Below, one piece after another: positions 15,456 to 24,817 of a DNA stretch of 37,841 nt (within the stretch, counting starts at the first letter, position 1; every line of letters begins with the position of its first letter). A program made the translations under genes and the position numbers. The notes under the pieces were generated by a model, which was not told the origin of the DNA, ran no database searches, and was given only the letters and a program-made list of their open reading frames with translations. The stretch comes from an uncultured Lachnospiraceae bacterium (GTDB taxonomy: Bacteria; Bacillota; Clostridia; Lachnospirales; Lachnospiraceae): positions 1 through 37,841 of the forward strand of contig CACZBM010000026.1 of the NCBI GenBank assembly GCA_902779445.1, read 5' to 3'.

Positions 15456-15495
15456 AAGTCACTCCCATAACTAATCGTCATTAAGTTGATCTCCC

Positions 15496-15631
15496 TGTCA
15501 TCCTGAGTGTCAGCGAAGGATCTCTCATATAGTTATAGGAGATTCTTCGCTTGCGCTCAGAATGACACAGCGTCAGCGAAGGATCTCTCATAGAGCTATA
15601 GGAGATTCTTCGCTTGCGCTCAGAATGACGC
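15496..15631. repeat. Dispersed repeat type A, two tandem copies
   Basis: Two near-identical units of about 67 bases, each running from (TGTCATCCTGAGT)GTCAGCGAAGGATCTC to CTTGCGCTCAGAATGAC, fill the gap between the 697-residue baseplate gene and the gpI-like gene. The ends of the array are inverted complements. Similar copies occur at 4893 and 36789. Confidence 0.85.
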
Positions 15632-15655
15632 CAACTTAATAACATTGAATTAGGA

Positions 15656-17749
15656 TTACTTCTCGTAGGTCACTATCTCAATATCCAGTTCTCCCGGATA
15701 GAGAAGACAGTTCTCCTGCGGATGGATATCCGTATCAATGATCCTCGCCCTCTTCATATTCTCCGGTATAAGGGCAAGCTCGTAAATAAACTCAACACAG
15801 TCCAGTTCTTCTACTGCCCTGAAGACCTCCTCAAATTTCAGAACATCTCCGAAGTTCCTGTCACTTGAAAGGTAATCCAGTTTCTCCCTGAACCGCTTCT
15901 CTATCTTCTCCAGACAATTACTGAAATGTCTCTTCACATATACCGTACTCCGTACGGAAACTGCCACATAAACAGGCGATAATATCTGGAACCTGGTGGT
16001 GATGAGTCTCCGTTCGGAAAGCTCATGCGCTATAGCCTTTCTGTAGATCTCGGAAAGCTTTGGCTTTTCTTCATCAGTTCCCGGCATGACTGAGATATGC
16101 ACGAGGTTTTCAAGTTCGTCCATCTTTGCCCGCACTTTTCTGATGCAGAGCCCCGGAGTCCTTGATACCGCTCTTTCATAGTCTTCTGCAGTTACGCATG
16201 TATAGGGAGTATAGATATCATCCCTGAACCTCTTCTGTACGTCCCTCGTACTCTCGCTGAAAGCACCGCCGGTGCCCGGGCCGGGGTTATAAAACCTGAC
16301 ATCTGCCCCAATCTCAGGAGATACGAAGTAATTACCGCCCCTCACATTCCCTTTAGGGCCTTCGGTCACTGCCACTCCTCCCATAAAGAGTTCAGCGCCT
16401 ATAAAGTCTCCGGCATCCTCGATTATGATCTTTCCTTCATTCTCAAGAAGGCTGTAATTCAATGTGCAGTCACCTGTCTTATCAGGACGCACGAAATCAT
16501 AGATGTATTCTCCGTCCTCATCTACCCTTCTCGCGATCAGGCTGAAGGAATCGGGCACTATATGCTTAACCGGAAGCTCGATCTCCTGGTCATCATATCC
16601 TATGACCGTACCCACTCTGTAACGGCGCATTATCTCTTCGGAATAGATCACTATCTTGATCCCGTCTTTAAATTTCCCGGGTTCATAGCCGAATATCTCC
16701 TCATCAAAGGTTACGGAAAATGCGTCCTTATCCCTTTCATAGAGGCAGAATCTCCCCTTCATATCCCCGGTCATGGAAAGTTCATACCTCTTATAGGATG
16801 AACCCTTCTTTTCCTTACCGAATACGAGGATATATCCTTCCTCCGCATAGGGTCCGCTCACCCTTACGGTCTTCTGTCTGTTAAATGTAAGGCTTACGGC
16901 ACGGGTGTCCTTCTGCCATACTTCAAACATGAAAGCATTTATGAGAGTTACCACAGGCCTTATATCATAATTTGCCCTGGTGAGGACTGCCCTTATGCAG
17001 TAGCCCTTTAAGGGAGCTTCTTCATAAACTGCTGCTTCTTCATCAGGCATCCTGAGCTTTATCTCACCGCTTAAAAGAAAGGCGCCGGTATAGTCCCTTA
17101 CACGCATTTCCTTAAAGCCCTCTTTTGTATAACATTCCCACCTTATACCGGCGAAGAGGTTATCTGCCCTGTCCTCCACCTGGTTTCTGTTAAAGCGCGA
17201 ATCCAGAGTTACATAGAACCAGGTATCCTCTCCGGGAGACGGAAGTCCGTTTGAAATAAAGTAAATACTGTCACCGCTCTTCGGAGCTTTTCCGAACACT
17301 CTTGTCTGAACCTTGAATTCACTGTCTGATAGATATGAGTAATCGTGGAATTCATTATCATAGTATGAAAAGATCCCGGTAAGACGCACATCCTTAAGAT
17401 CCACATCCCTTCTTGTCTCAAAAGGCAGGTCTCCCAGCATGAACCTCTGATTATTCCGGATCACTATCCTTCCTTCAGAATCCGTACGGGAAAGGAGAAG
17501 ACGGGCACACTTTCCCCTTCTTCTCTTGAATCCGGCAAGTCTTAAGAGCATGAGCTTAGCCCTGTCACTTAAGTTATCTATCCTGGATCCCTGCAGTGCT
17601 TCAAAAGCTGTCAGATTTTCCAGGATCGTGATACCGGGGTCGGAGGCATTGTGATTCGTCCATTCCTTTGACAATAAGGGAATCGCGGAAATATTGTCTG
17701 CCATCCTCTCTTCAAATGTTCTGCTGTAAGTGTTTTCTATCCTGAGCAT
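15656..17749 (-). CDS. Baseplate J-like protein 2 (Afp12/Pvc12-like position)
   Basis: A 697-residue protein of the 'putative baseplate assembly protein' type. The start holds the motif NHNASDPGITILE (about 32-44), which is typical of this family, followed by a helical core (RAKLMLLRLAGFKRRRGKCA). The C-terminal third has the baseplate-J pattern YTPYTCVTAEDYERAVSRT, then AKMDELENLVHISVMPG. Such proteins form the wedges that hold the hub and trigger sheath contraction. It follows the 1024-residue paralogue, separated by a type B repeat. Confidence 0.87.
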   Translation of the reverse strand: MLRIENTYSRTFEERMADNISAIPLLSKEWTNHNASDPGITILENLTAFEALQGSRIDNLSDRAKLMLLRLAGFKRRRGKCARLLLSRTDSEGRIVIRNNQRFMLGDLPFETRRDVDLKDVRLTGIFSYYDNEFHDYSYLSDSEFKVQTRVFGKAPKSGDSIYFISNGLPSPGEDTWFYVTLDSRFNRNQVEDRADNLFAGIRWECYTKEGFKEMRVRDYTGAFLLSGEIKLRMPDEEAAVYEEAPLKGYCIRAVLTRANYDIRPVVTLINAFMFEVWQKDTRAVSLTFNRQKTVRVSGPYAEEGYILVFGKEKKGSSYKRYELSMTGDMKGRFCLYERDKDAFSVTFDEEIFGYEPGKFKDGIKIVIYSEEIMRRYRVGTVIGYDDQEIELPVKHIVPDSFSLIARRVDEDGEYIYDFVRPDKTGDCTLNYSLLENEGKIIIEDAGDFIGAELFMGGVAVTEGPKGNVRGGNYFVSPEIGADVRFYNPGPGTGGAFSESTRDVQKRFRDDIYTPYTCVTAEDYERAVSRTPGLCIRKVRAKMDELENLVHISVMPGTDEEKPKLSEIYRKAIAHELSERRLITTRFQILSPVYVAVSVRSTVYVKRHFSNCLEKIEKRFREKLDYLSSDRNFGDVLKFEEVFRAVEELDCVEFIYELALIPENMKRARIIDTDIHPQENCLLYPGELDIEIVTYEK

Positions 17750-17781
17750 AAATCATACCTGTATATTCTGTGCTGTATTTG

Positions 17782-17946
17782 CCCTCACCCGTCAGCTTCG
17801 CTGACACCCTCTCCCGCAGGGAGAGGGCTTTAAAGGCTTCTCCCTCTGGGCAAAACGTGCCAGTGGCACGTTTTGAATGGCGTTTAGCTGCGCTATGCGC
17901 AGCTGCCATCGGTGAAGCTGTCGCCGTTAGGCGACTGATGAGGGTT
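17782..17946. repeat. Dispersed palindromic repeat type B (long copy)
   Basis: This long copy joins several stem-forming modules: GTCAGC/GCTGAC, CTCTCCC/GGGAGAG, AAAACGTGCCA/TGGCACGTTTT, GCTGCGC/GCGCAGC and GTCGCC/GGCGAC. It ends GACTGATGAGGG. It fills the whole gap between the two baseplate genes, and the stop codon of the 1024-residue gene lies at its edge. It is the best full-length copy in the window for defining the element. Confidence 0.85.
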
Positions 17947-20900
17947 ATTTATGTACTATATGCACGCTGTGCTTCCCTGACCTTACCGACATGAACGGTG
18001 TAACCTGCAGATCGGATATATCGGTCTCATGTTCGCCGTCTTTATCCCTGTAATGGGCAACCATTGCTGTCTTCTTTATAAGTGCATGACTTTTTAAGGA
18101 ACCGAGCTTCATTAATATCTGGGTCTTCTTCGGAATGGTTCCGATCTCCCATCCCTCTCTGTCCTCGCCGGAAACAGGGTCCAGATATTCATTAAGCATG
18201 GTCTCTATCCGGTTCGTGATCTCAAAGCTGTCCTCGATATCCTCGGTTTCAGCCCATACGCTTACCGATACATCCACGAAAATAGGTTCCACTATATGTA
18301 TCCTGTCAGGAGACACGGTGATGGATGAATTATTGAGGAGTTCTTCCTTCAGCTCTGCCGCTATCCTGTGGAAAGAGAATGATCCTTCCTTAAAGTCCTT
18401 CATAAGGAGTACAAAGGAAATATCGGAATCTACTCCGTCTCCCTCTATCCTCTGTCCCGGAATGCATGCCACCTTGTCAATGCTGTCAGAGAAACTGAGC
18501 ATTTCAAAGATATAGTCATTTAAGGTAACGAGCCTTCTCCTGCCGTACATGATGTTGGCGCCGCGCCTCATGGCTTCACTGACAGTCTCCATATTACTGC
18601 CGCCGTATGCCCTTACCGGATTCGTAACACTGTCGATAAATATCTCAGTCCCGGCAATCTCATTGATGGTGCCGGCTTCCACATTTCCGAAGGTACCGCT
18701 GCTTGTGCGGAGCCTTACCTTAAACGCCACGTCATCAGTGACTCTGGGGATATCGGCCTTCATTCCGTCAGAAAAATGTATCTCATTCGTAAGACGGTCT
18801 ATCACATATGACCTTCTGTCCTCCACATTAAAGAAGCTGTCTGTTTCCGTCCACTTCACGAATACGGAGGAATACCCTCCCATCATATCGTATTCGACCC
18901 TGATGGAATCCGGATCATCACCAAGGAGCCTCTCGATCTCTTCCCTTGAGATATAACCCTTCTCATTGACCCAGACCTCAGCGTCCCTTATATTCTTGGC
19001 ATTCAGATGGAAGTGATGGTTAGGTCCCACTTCATCGATATAGAAATCGGTCTCACCCTTACTCTCTATATTGGATACCGGAACAACGTTCAGCATTATC
19101 CGCCTTATATGCGGTAAAAACATGCTGTTCTCCTCTTCCCTCTGGATATTTCCTCTTCTGATCTTTATCCAGAATCGGCTCCGTCCCTCCATTATGGTTT
19201 CCTTCATGTCAGACGGTGGATAGAATAGTACGGTTCCGGAATGAGAGAAGCCCTCGGTGTGGTCAACGACCCTCATTCTCTTAAAGCCCCTTATGGCACT
19301 GTACTCATAGACACAGGCCATCCTGTTCTGGTTAGTGGTATCTTCAAGCTCAAAATAAATACTTACGGGTCCGCCTTCCATTCTGTCGTCAAACCCTAGG
19401 AACAGGGCATCATCCGAATAACTTCCGCCGGAGAAAGCCGCAAACTCTTTTCCGCTCTTTAGGAGAGCCGTGATATCCCTTCTCTCCGTGCCGGAGATCC
19501 TTATCATGCGGTTAGGATCCACATACTTATCTCCGTAGGTAAATGAAAGGCGTATATCTGTCACATAAGGGTAATGATGGATGCAGGGCCTTAAGTAGCA
19601 GTTATCAGCTCTTAAAAGCCTGAAACGGATGCATCTGCCCACATTAGCACCGGCCTCGGCGCTCGCTATGTCATTCGGGCAGATAAAGTTTATCTCAACA
19701 TCCTTAGCGTTATCACCTGCAAATACCCGGCTTATGTCAATATCCGGATGGATCTTCTTCCATCCCGTGCCGTTATAGTACTCCATGATCACTTCATCTG
19801 CGTATGCATGAGCCGGGATATCCATAAGATTTATCTTCGGCTTTTTCTTAATGATCTTTAAGCTTTCCTGTTCTTCCTGCTTTGTAAGGAAATGCGGTCT
19901 CTCCTTTATCTCCACATGGAAGGAAAGTGTAACCTTGGCTCCCTTTTTCGATAAATAGAAGTCTTCACCTATGTAGCACTCATTATAAAGGGAAAGATCC
20001 TCGGAGAAAGGCGCAAATCCTTCTACGTCAAAATCTGTCGAGCCGTCATTTATAAACTCCGGTTCCCTCTCTCCGCCCTCTGTGGAGATGCTTAACTTCT
20101 CGATCTCTATGTTTTCCATAAGAAGATCCACGGCCTCAATGATAACAACGCCGTATTCCTTTACGCCGTCAGTCACTTTCTTTAAGCTGCCGTGCTTCTT
20201 TATGATGAATGTGTCAGTGTCGGCGTTAAGCTCCACACTGTCAAAGGGAACGAATCCCTGTCCGTTATAATACTTAAAGATATACTCACCGGCGGCAATC
20301 TTAGTATTTAATTCCTTATTGCCGGATATCCTCACATATATGGGTTCATCGTTAATGTCAAAAACAGTTTCATGATAGAGTATCAGGATGCTCCGGGAAA
20401 TATTGCCGTTTTCCGCAAAGAGCACGAAGGGGCGTATACTCTTTTTCACATACTCCGATTCGACAGGAGCTTCAGCTGTCTCTTCATCTTCCACTGCTGA
20501 CTCTTCCACGGTTGGCTCTTCCTCTTCTCCCACCACATCCGTATAACCTTCAAGGATGCTTACCGGCGTAAAGTCTCCAAGGAGAGGTACAATAGTCCCC
20601 TCTTCCCTGTCAGTCATAAAGCAGTCCATGATCCTGGAATCCGTAACATATATCTCACGGTCAGTCTCAAAAAGCACAGGCTCCCCGTCTTCATCCAGTC
20701 CTTCTGAAGCAAGGACTGTACCTTTCCTGATGGTGGTACCGGGGACAGTGCCCTCGATAAGATGGAAATTCACAAGGGACTGGGCAGCCTTCACCGGCTT
20801 TAAGGAAATATCCAGCATATTGATGAATTCCGTATGATACCTCTCCGGAATATTATTCATCATATCGATGTTTTCCTTCATCTGCACGGCAAAAAGCTTT

Positions 20901-21019
20901 GCAATGACTGAACCTATATCCGGATCGTCACTGTCAAAATGCCACTCCGGAGTATATTCTCCGGCAAGCTTCTTTATTTTATTTTCTATATCCCTTATCT
21001 CTCTGTTATCTATCTTCAA
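17945..21019 (-). CDS. Large baseplate J-like protein 1 (Afp11/Pvc11-like, gp6-like)
   Basis: A 1024-residue baseplate wedge protein. The N-terminus (WHFDSDDPDIGSVIAKLF) matches the family's usual start, which places the protein around the hub. Beta-sandwich domains fill the middle, and the C-terminal third has baseplate-J features (RRGANIMYGRRRLVTLNDYIFEM). Residues about 161-190 are a Glu/Ala/Val acidic insert that is not typical. It begins 3 bases after the gp25-like gene, so the two are probably co-translated. The CIS role is well supported by neighbours on both sides. Confidence 0.88.
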   Translation of the reverse strand: MKIDNREIRDIENKIKKLAGEYTPEWHFDSDDPDIGSVIAKLFAVQMKENIDMMNNIPERYHTEFINMLDISLKPVKAAQSLVNFHLIEGTVPGTTIRKGTVLASEGLDEDGEPVLFETDREIYVTDSRIMDCFMTDREEGTIVPLLGDFTPVSILEGYTDVVGEEEEPTVEESAVEDEETAEAPVESEYVKKSIRPFVLFAENGNISRSILILYHETVFDINDEPIYVRISGNKELNTKIAAGEYIFKYYNGQGFVPFDSVELNADTDTFIIKKHGSLKKVTDGVKEYGVVIIEAVDLLMENIEIEKLSISTEGGEREPEFINDGSTDFDVEGFAPFSEDLSLYNECYIGEDFYLSKKGAKVTLSFHVEIKERPHFLTKQEEQESLKIIKKKPKINLMDIPAHAYADEVIMEYYNGTGWKKIHPDIDISRVFAGDNAKDVEINFICPNDIASAEAGANVGRCIRFRLLRADNCYLRPCIHHYPYVTDIRLSFTYGDKYVDPNRMIRISGTERRDITALLKSGKEFAAFSGGSYSDDALFLGFDDRMEGGPVSIYFELEDTTNQNRMACVYEYSAIRGFKRMRVVDHTEGFSHSGTVLFYPPSDMKETIMEGRSRFWIKIRRGNIQREEENSMFLPHIRRIMLNVVPVSNIESKGETDFYIDEVGPNHHFHLNAKNIRDAEVWVNEKGYISREEIERLLGDDPDSIRVEYDMMGGYSSVFVKWTETDSFFNVEDRRSYVIDRLTNEIHFSDGMKADIPRVTDDVAFKVRLRTSSGTFGNVEAGTINEIAGTEIFIDSVTNPVRAYGGSNMETVSEAMRRGANIMYGRRRLVTLNDYIFEMLSFSDSIDKVACIPGQRIEGDGVDSDISFVLLMKDFKEGSFSFHRIAAELKEELLNNSSITVSPDRIHIVEPIFVDVSVSVWAETEDIEDSFEITNRIETMLNEYLDPVSGEDREGWEIGTIPKKTQILMKLGSLKSHALIKKTAMVAHYRDKDGEHETDISDLQVTPFMSVRSGKHSVHIVHK

Positions 21020-21022
21020 GAC

Positions 21023-21499
21023 TCAGAATTCCTCCGTGTCATTTCCGTTCTCGTCGTAATAGGAAGCAGGTATGGTCTCTCCGTCAGTATTATCAACCGG
21101 CTCTTCCTCCACGGTGTTCAGGTAAAAAGGAAAGACGAGATTATCTCTGGTATTGGTGGCACTCACGAGATAATCCACATTTATGATGATCATCCCCTCG
21201 TTTTCCCTTAGTTCTGTCGTGACATCCACATCCGAGATCCTGGGCTCCTGATCCAGAATGGTCTGTGTGATATTTCTCCTGAAGATCGAAAGCATGGTGC
21301 TTCCAGTATCCATAAAGGCATAGCTCATGATGTCGCTTCCGAATCCGGGACGCACAAATCTCTCAGTCCTCTGTGTCATGAGGATCAGATACAGCGCTTC
21401 CTTAACTGCCTGATTTCCTGATACGGTCTTCACCCGTCCCGTTGCCAGATCTATTTCCGGCGGGAATTTCATTCCCGTTCCTAAAAATTGATTACCCAT
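21023..21499 (-). CDS. gp25-like baseplate protein (Afp9/Pvc9-like)
   Basis: A 158-residue protein with the gp25/lysozyme-like wedge signature. A helix ALYLILMTQRTERFVRPGFG (about 35-54) holds the family's conserved E-R-x-x-R-P-x-x-G core, followed by beta strands and an acidic C-terminal tail (about 130-158). In T4, T6SS (TssE) and eCIS this subunit nucleates the sheath at the baseplate. The gene stops 3 bases before the large baseplate-J gene. Confidence 0.9.
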   Translation of the reverse strand: MGNQFLGTGMKFPPEIDLATGRVKTVSGNQAVKEALYLILMTQRTERFVRPGFGSDIMSYAFMDTGSTMLSIFRRNITQTILDQEPRISDVDVTTELRENEGMIIINVDYLVSATNTRDNLVFPFYLNTVEEEPVDNTDGETIPASYYDENGNDTEEF

Positions 21500-21520
21500 G
21501 TATTATCTCCGCTATCAACG

Positions 21521-21655
21521 CCCTCATCAGTCAGCTCTTTTCAGAGCCTTCCCCCCTCTGGGAGCAAAATGCTCCGGTGGAGCATTTTGAGGCACGTTTT
21601 GATGCGCTGAGCGCATCAGTGCCCGTTTGGTGGCCCAAAGGGCCGGATGAGGGTT
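21521..21655. repeat. Dispersed palindromic repeat type B
   Basis: Runs from CCCTCATCAGTCAGC to GGCCGGATGAGGG between the spike and gp25-like genes. It contains the AAAATGCTCC/GGAGCATTTT and GATGCGCT/AGCGCATC stems and a GGCCC/GGGCC stem. Its ends, CCCTCATC and GATGAGGG, are inverted repeats. Confidence 0.85.
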
Positions 21656-21656
21656 A

Positions 21657-22541
21657 TTACCCCAGTTTCACCGGTGTACCGCCCACAGATATGGATCCGT
21701 TACTCTGCAGCTTCACCATGGATGAACCTTCAACACTTACATTGGATCCCTTGATCTCAGCTCTGCCCTGACTCTCAACCGTCATTGCATTATCGGTCTC
21801 GATTGATACCTTCTTTGCCTTGATCGTAACGGAACCGCTCTCTCCGTTCATTATAAGTGAAAGATTGTCTCCCACTTCTATCGTCAGCTTTTTAGCCGCC
21901 TTCATCGAGATATGGCCCTTATTCTCGTCTGTCTCGAGCTTAATGTAGTTATTGGCTTCCTTATCCTTTATCTCAATAACTTTTTTTTCGTTATCAATAG
22001 TGATCTTATGCTTTTCAAGGGCGGTCTCGATGGTTATCTTATCCTTTTCACCGGGCTCCCCTTCTCCGCCGCCAACATTGCCCTCACCGCCTTCTTTTTC
22101 CTCAGTCACGTCTTCAAAAATAATGGCGTTTCCGTTCTTCGTGACTATCTTCTTATAGCGGTTTACCTTATCGATCGATTTGGTGAGGATCTTATCCTTA
22201 ACCTTCGGTATACAGCCTATGATATAGGCTCTCTCGATATTGCCCTGCTCGAACGCCACTACCACCAGGTCCCCGATCTCCGGGATAAAATAGTGGCCCC
22301 AGCTGCTGCCGCTGCTCGGCATTACGACCCTTGCCCAGAGGAGTCTCGACGCATCTGCTTCGTCACCCTCTCCCTGGCCCTTCTCCCTTGAAAGAAGGAT
22401 TATCTGGACCTTGCCGGGCATATTTTCGTCATAATTCTTCACTACCTTACCGAGGACCACGCCCATTATACGGCTGTCTCCGGTGTCGGTCTTTTCTATC
22501 TGTTTTTTCGATACATCCTCTAAGATATCAAAAAGTGCCAT
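21657..22541 (-). CDS. Spike protein, gpV/gp5 OB-fold plus beta-helix (Afp8 C-terminal half)
   Basis: A 294-residue protein. Residues about 20-115 form the OB-fold spike base (GVVLGKVVKNYD ... VVMPSSGSSWGHYFIPEIGD ... FEQGNIERAYIIGC), as in phage baseplate V and VgrG. A Gly/Glu linker (about 148-172) follows, then a run of short beta repeats to the end (ITIDNEKKVIEIKDKEANN, KLTIEVGDNLSLIMNG, SVTIKAKKVSIETDN, GSISVGGTPVKLG) that would form the needle. In Afp and PVC this domain is fused to the hub; here hub and spike are separate genes divided by a repeat. Confidence 0.9.
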   Translation of the reverse strand: MALFDILEDVSKKQIEKTDTGDSRIMGVVLGKVVKNYDENMPGKVQIILLSREKGQGEGDEADASRLLWARVVMPSSGSSWGHYFIPEIGDLVVVAFEQGNIERAYIIGCIPKVKDKILTKSIDKVNRYKKIVTKNGNAIIFEDVTEEKEGGEGNVGGGEGEPGEKDKITIETALEKHKITIDNEKKVIEIKDKEANNYIKLETDENKGHISMKAAKKLTIEVGDNLSLIMNGESGSVTIKAKKVSIETDNAMTVESQGRAEIKGSNVSVEGSSMVKLQSNGSISVGGTPVKLG

Positions 22542-22557
22542 TTATAGCTTTCCTTTT

Positions 22558-22700
22558 CCCTCATCCCTTTTAAAGGCTTCCCCCTCTGGGGTCGCTGCTT
22601 GCCAGTGGCAAGCGTTCAGCGACGACCGAGCCGGGAGGCGAGACGGCTGTCAGCGAAGCTGACTGCGACGCGCGAAGCGCTAGTCCTTTAGGGATGAGGG
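22558..22700. repeat. Dispersed palindromic repeat type B
   Basis: Runs from CCCTCATCCC to GGGATGAGGG, with inverted ends, between the gp27-like hub and spike genes. It contains a CGCTGCTTGCCA/TGGCAAGCGTTC near-stem, a TCAGCGAAGCTGA stem and a GCGCGAAGCGC stem. The internal modules differ from the copies at 17782 and 29442, but the ends are shared. Confidence 0.8.
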
Positions 22701-22701
22701 T

Positions 22702-23895
22702 CTATTTTTCTATTTTATTCGCGCATCCCTCTATCTCCGTTGAAAACGAAGACAACGTGAAAATGTGCCTGACCCTTGTCAGGTAGAAAGTATTTTCAAC
22801 GGGCTTACCCATTTCCTTTATCTTCATGAACCTTCCGGGGATCAGCTCCGGAAGTCCCGGGCCGGCAGCTCTTAAGCTTCCGAGTCTGTAATCCATCATA
22901 CTGGAAAGATAATTCGCCCTGTATTCCGCTTCCTCTTTATTTCTGACTGTGGGATCGATATAAACATAGGTCTGACTGTCCACTAAAGGCTTTGCCTTAT
23001 TTCCCATGGAGATATTGGAGTTCAGTTTTTTACTCTTACCCACATAATCTCCCTGGTCAGAGTCCACGTTACGTACTTCCACTTCACGTACCAGGCCCGT
23101 GATGTCATAGCCCACATCCAGCCGTGTGAGACCTATCCCGAATGAAAGCTCGATAAGGATATCCTCTTTCTTCTTTGCCTCGCAGAAATAGAGGTCTCTT
23201 CCCACTGAAAAGAATTCAAAGTTAAACTTCCGTGCGGCCTTAACGATAAACTCATAGTCGCTCTCTTCCACCATCTCGATCCTGACATCGTCAGTCTTCT
23301 TCTCGCCGCCTCCGGCTGCTCCGCCGGCACCTCCGGCTCCGCCACCTTTTTCATCTCCTCCGGGCTTATCCGGCGTATTATCCGAATTATAGGTTATGAA
23401 ATCTTTTCCGTTATCATCCTTTGCCGTAAAGAACGGATTCTGGTCTAATATCTCCTTAACCGCATCGGAATAATATCTCGCTTTCAATCTCCTGGAATGG
23501 CGGTCTGCCATGAGATTTCCCTTTACATCCATGCATGTTAAGACAATAGCGGGGGTATCATAACCCACAACAAAATGCACTCTCGCGATAAAGCCCCTGA
23601 AAACCTCTCTTACGACACCGCCGTACCCCAGAGAGATAGCTATTCTGGAGCCTAAAAGGATATAGTTCTTGATCTTATCCGTATTAAAGACCTTGACCTT
23701 CTTATCGTAGGCACCTGAAAGAGTGACTTCCGCAATAGCTGCTTCAAAGCCGCTCACAAGCTCCACTTCGGCTTTCCTCACGATGAGTCCCGATTCTTCA
23801 CTATCCACCTGCTTGTCATTGATGTATATGACGGCCACAGGCTCATGGAATTCTTCGTATTTTTCTTTTAATTGTGAAAATAAAAAATCAGCCAT
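22702..23895 (-). CDS. Baseplate hub protein, gp27/gpD-like (late control D family; Afp8 N-terminal half)
   Basis: A 397-residue protein. It resembles the phage late-control D and VgrG N-terminal hub domains: early strands (VAVIYINDKQV ... KAEVELVSGFEAAIAEVTLSG), then RIAISLGYGGVVREVFRGFI, and later VRIEMVEESDYEFIVKAARKFNFEFF. The C-terminus has NYLSSMMDYRLGSLRAAGPGLPELIPGRFMKI, with the family's 'pGl.PGr.v.v' pattern. A Gly-rich insert at about 178-200 is unusual. The hub connects the tube to the spike. It lies one base from the second Afp7-like gene. Confidence 0.88.
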   Translation of the reverse strand: MADFLFSQLKEKYEEFHEPVAVIYINDKQVDSEESGLIVRKAEVELVSGFEAAIAEVTLSGAYDKKVKVFNTDKIKNYILLGSRIAISLGYGGVVREVFRGFIARVHFVVGYDTPAIVLTCMDVKGNLMADRHSRRLKARYYSDAVKEILDQNPFFTAKDDNGKDFITYNSDNTPDKPGGDEKGGGAGGAGGAAGGGEKKTDDVRIEMVEESDYEFIVKAARKFNFEFFSVGRDLYFCEAKKKEDILIELSFGIGLTRLDVGYDITGLVREVEVRNVDSDQGDYVGKSKKLNSNISMGNKAKPLVDSQTYVYIDPTVRNKEEAEYRANYLSSMMDYRLGSLRAAGPGLPELIPGRFMKIKEMGKPVENTFYLTRVRHIFTLSSFSTEIEGCANKIEK

Positions 23896-23896
23896 C

Positions 23897-24796
23897 TTAA
23901 ATGTTTACAAAATTTCCAGCTTTCTGTGAAACTGTGACAAAGCTCTCGCTGCCCTTGTCAAAGGCATTGTAATAGATATGGTTCCACGTAGCCACAGACT
24001 TCTCGGCGATCTCGGAGTCCGCGCAGGTAAGGGTAAGATCCACCGTGGCCCTTATGGGGCTGCCTGTAATATTGAACATGGTATAGGTGGCGCTTACACT
24101 CCTTAAGATCCCTGTGTAATTGAAATCACCCCAGTGGAAGGTAATAAGTCTCGTGTGCTTATTTCTGAGGGCTCCTATAAAGCCTTCAACCTCAGGCTGG
24201 ACTGTATTTTTCTTATTTCCCGTTGCAGCCTTTATTCCCTTTGCGATCCCTTTGCCCGCATTGGTGAGGGAGGATACTGCCAGCTTATCTTCCAGGAAGG
24301 CATCCTGTGGATCAACCTTATCGAAGAGGAGCGAAACACTCATCTCGATATAGGTTTTGCCTTCCTTGTATTCCAGTCCGCCGCCGTCGTCTTCATCGCC
24401 GCCTGATTGCTGTTGCTGCTGGTCTGTACCCGGCTGGGTCTTTTTCTTTTTGAATGTGGAGGATTTTACAAGGCCTCCGCTGTGACCTGTGAGTCTCAAG
24501 GTATTCGGGTTAAACTGAACCCGGAAATACTTGGCCTTTGCGCCCCTGAAGTCTCCTGCAATGCTGGGGGGCTTTCCGGTGGACTTCATGTTTTCTTCCA
24601 TCCATCCCGCATTTGCCATAGTGATCTTGCCGTCATCAAGCTGGCCTCTGTCAGCAGGGTCAACTCCCCTTGCCGGCACAGGACCTTCTTCCTCAGGCTT
24701 CCTGTCACGGAGGTCTATTACTTCTATTATAGCTTTTTCAGTTATTCCAAGGATATTACCCTTAAGGTTATTGCCCACAGAAGCCAAAGTATCCAT
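23897..24796 (-). CDS. Afp7-like CIS tube-cap/hub linker protein, copy 2, no LysM
   Basis: A 299-residue protein of the CIS 'tube protein' N-terminal family. Signatures are FRVQFNPNTLRLTGHSGG (about 91-108), a strand-rich core (YIEMSVSLLFDKVDPQDAF), FHWGDFNYTGILRSVSATYTMF and SPIRATVDLTLTCAD. In Afp7/Pvc7 a LysM domain follows; here the C-terminus ends soon after the core, so LysM is missing. The protein is clearly paralogous to the next gene upstream (24818-25684), with the same order of motifs. Between the motifs lies a Gln/Asp/Gly-rich linker. Confidence 0.85.
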   Translation of the reverse strand: MDTLASVGNNLKGNILGITEKAIIEVIDLRDRKPEEEGPVPARGVDPADRGQLDDGKITMANAGWMEENMKSTGKPPSIAGDFRGAKAKYFRVQFNPNTLRLTGHSGGLVKSSTFKKKKTQPGTDQQQQQSGGDEDDGGGLEYKEGKTYIEMSVSLLFDKVDPQDAFLEDKLAVSSLTNAGKGIAKGIKAATGNKKNTVQPEVEGFIGALRNKHTRLITFHWGDFNYTGILRSVSATYTMFNITGSPIRATVDLTLTCADSEIAEKSVATWNHIYYNAFDKGSESFVTVSQKAGNFVNI

Positions 24797-24817
24797 AATA
24801 TCCGTGAATCCTCCTTA

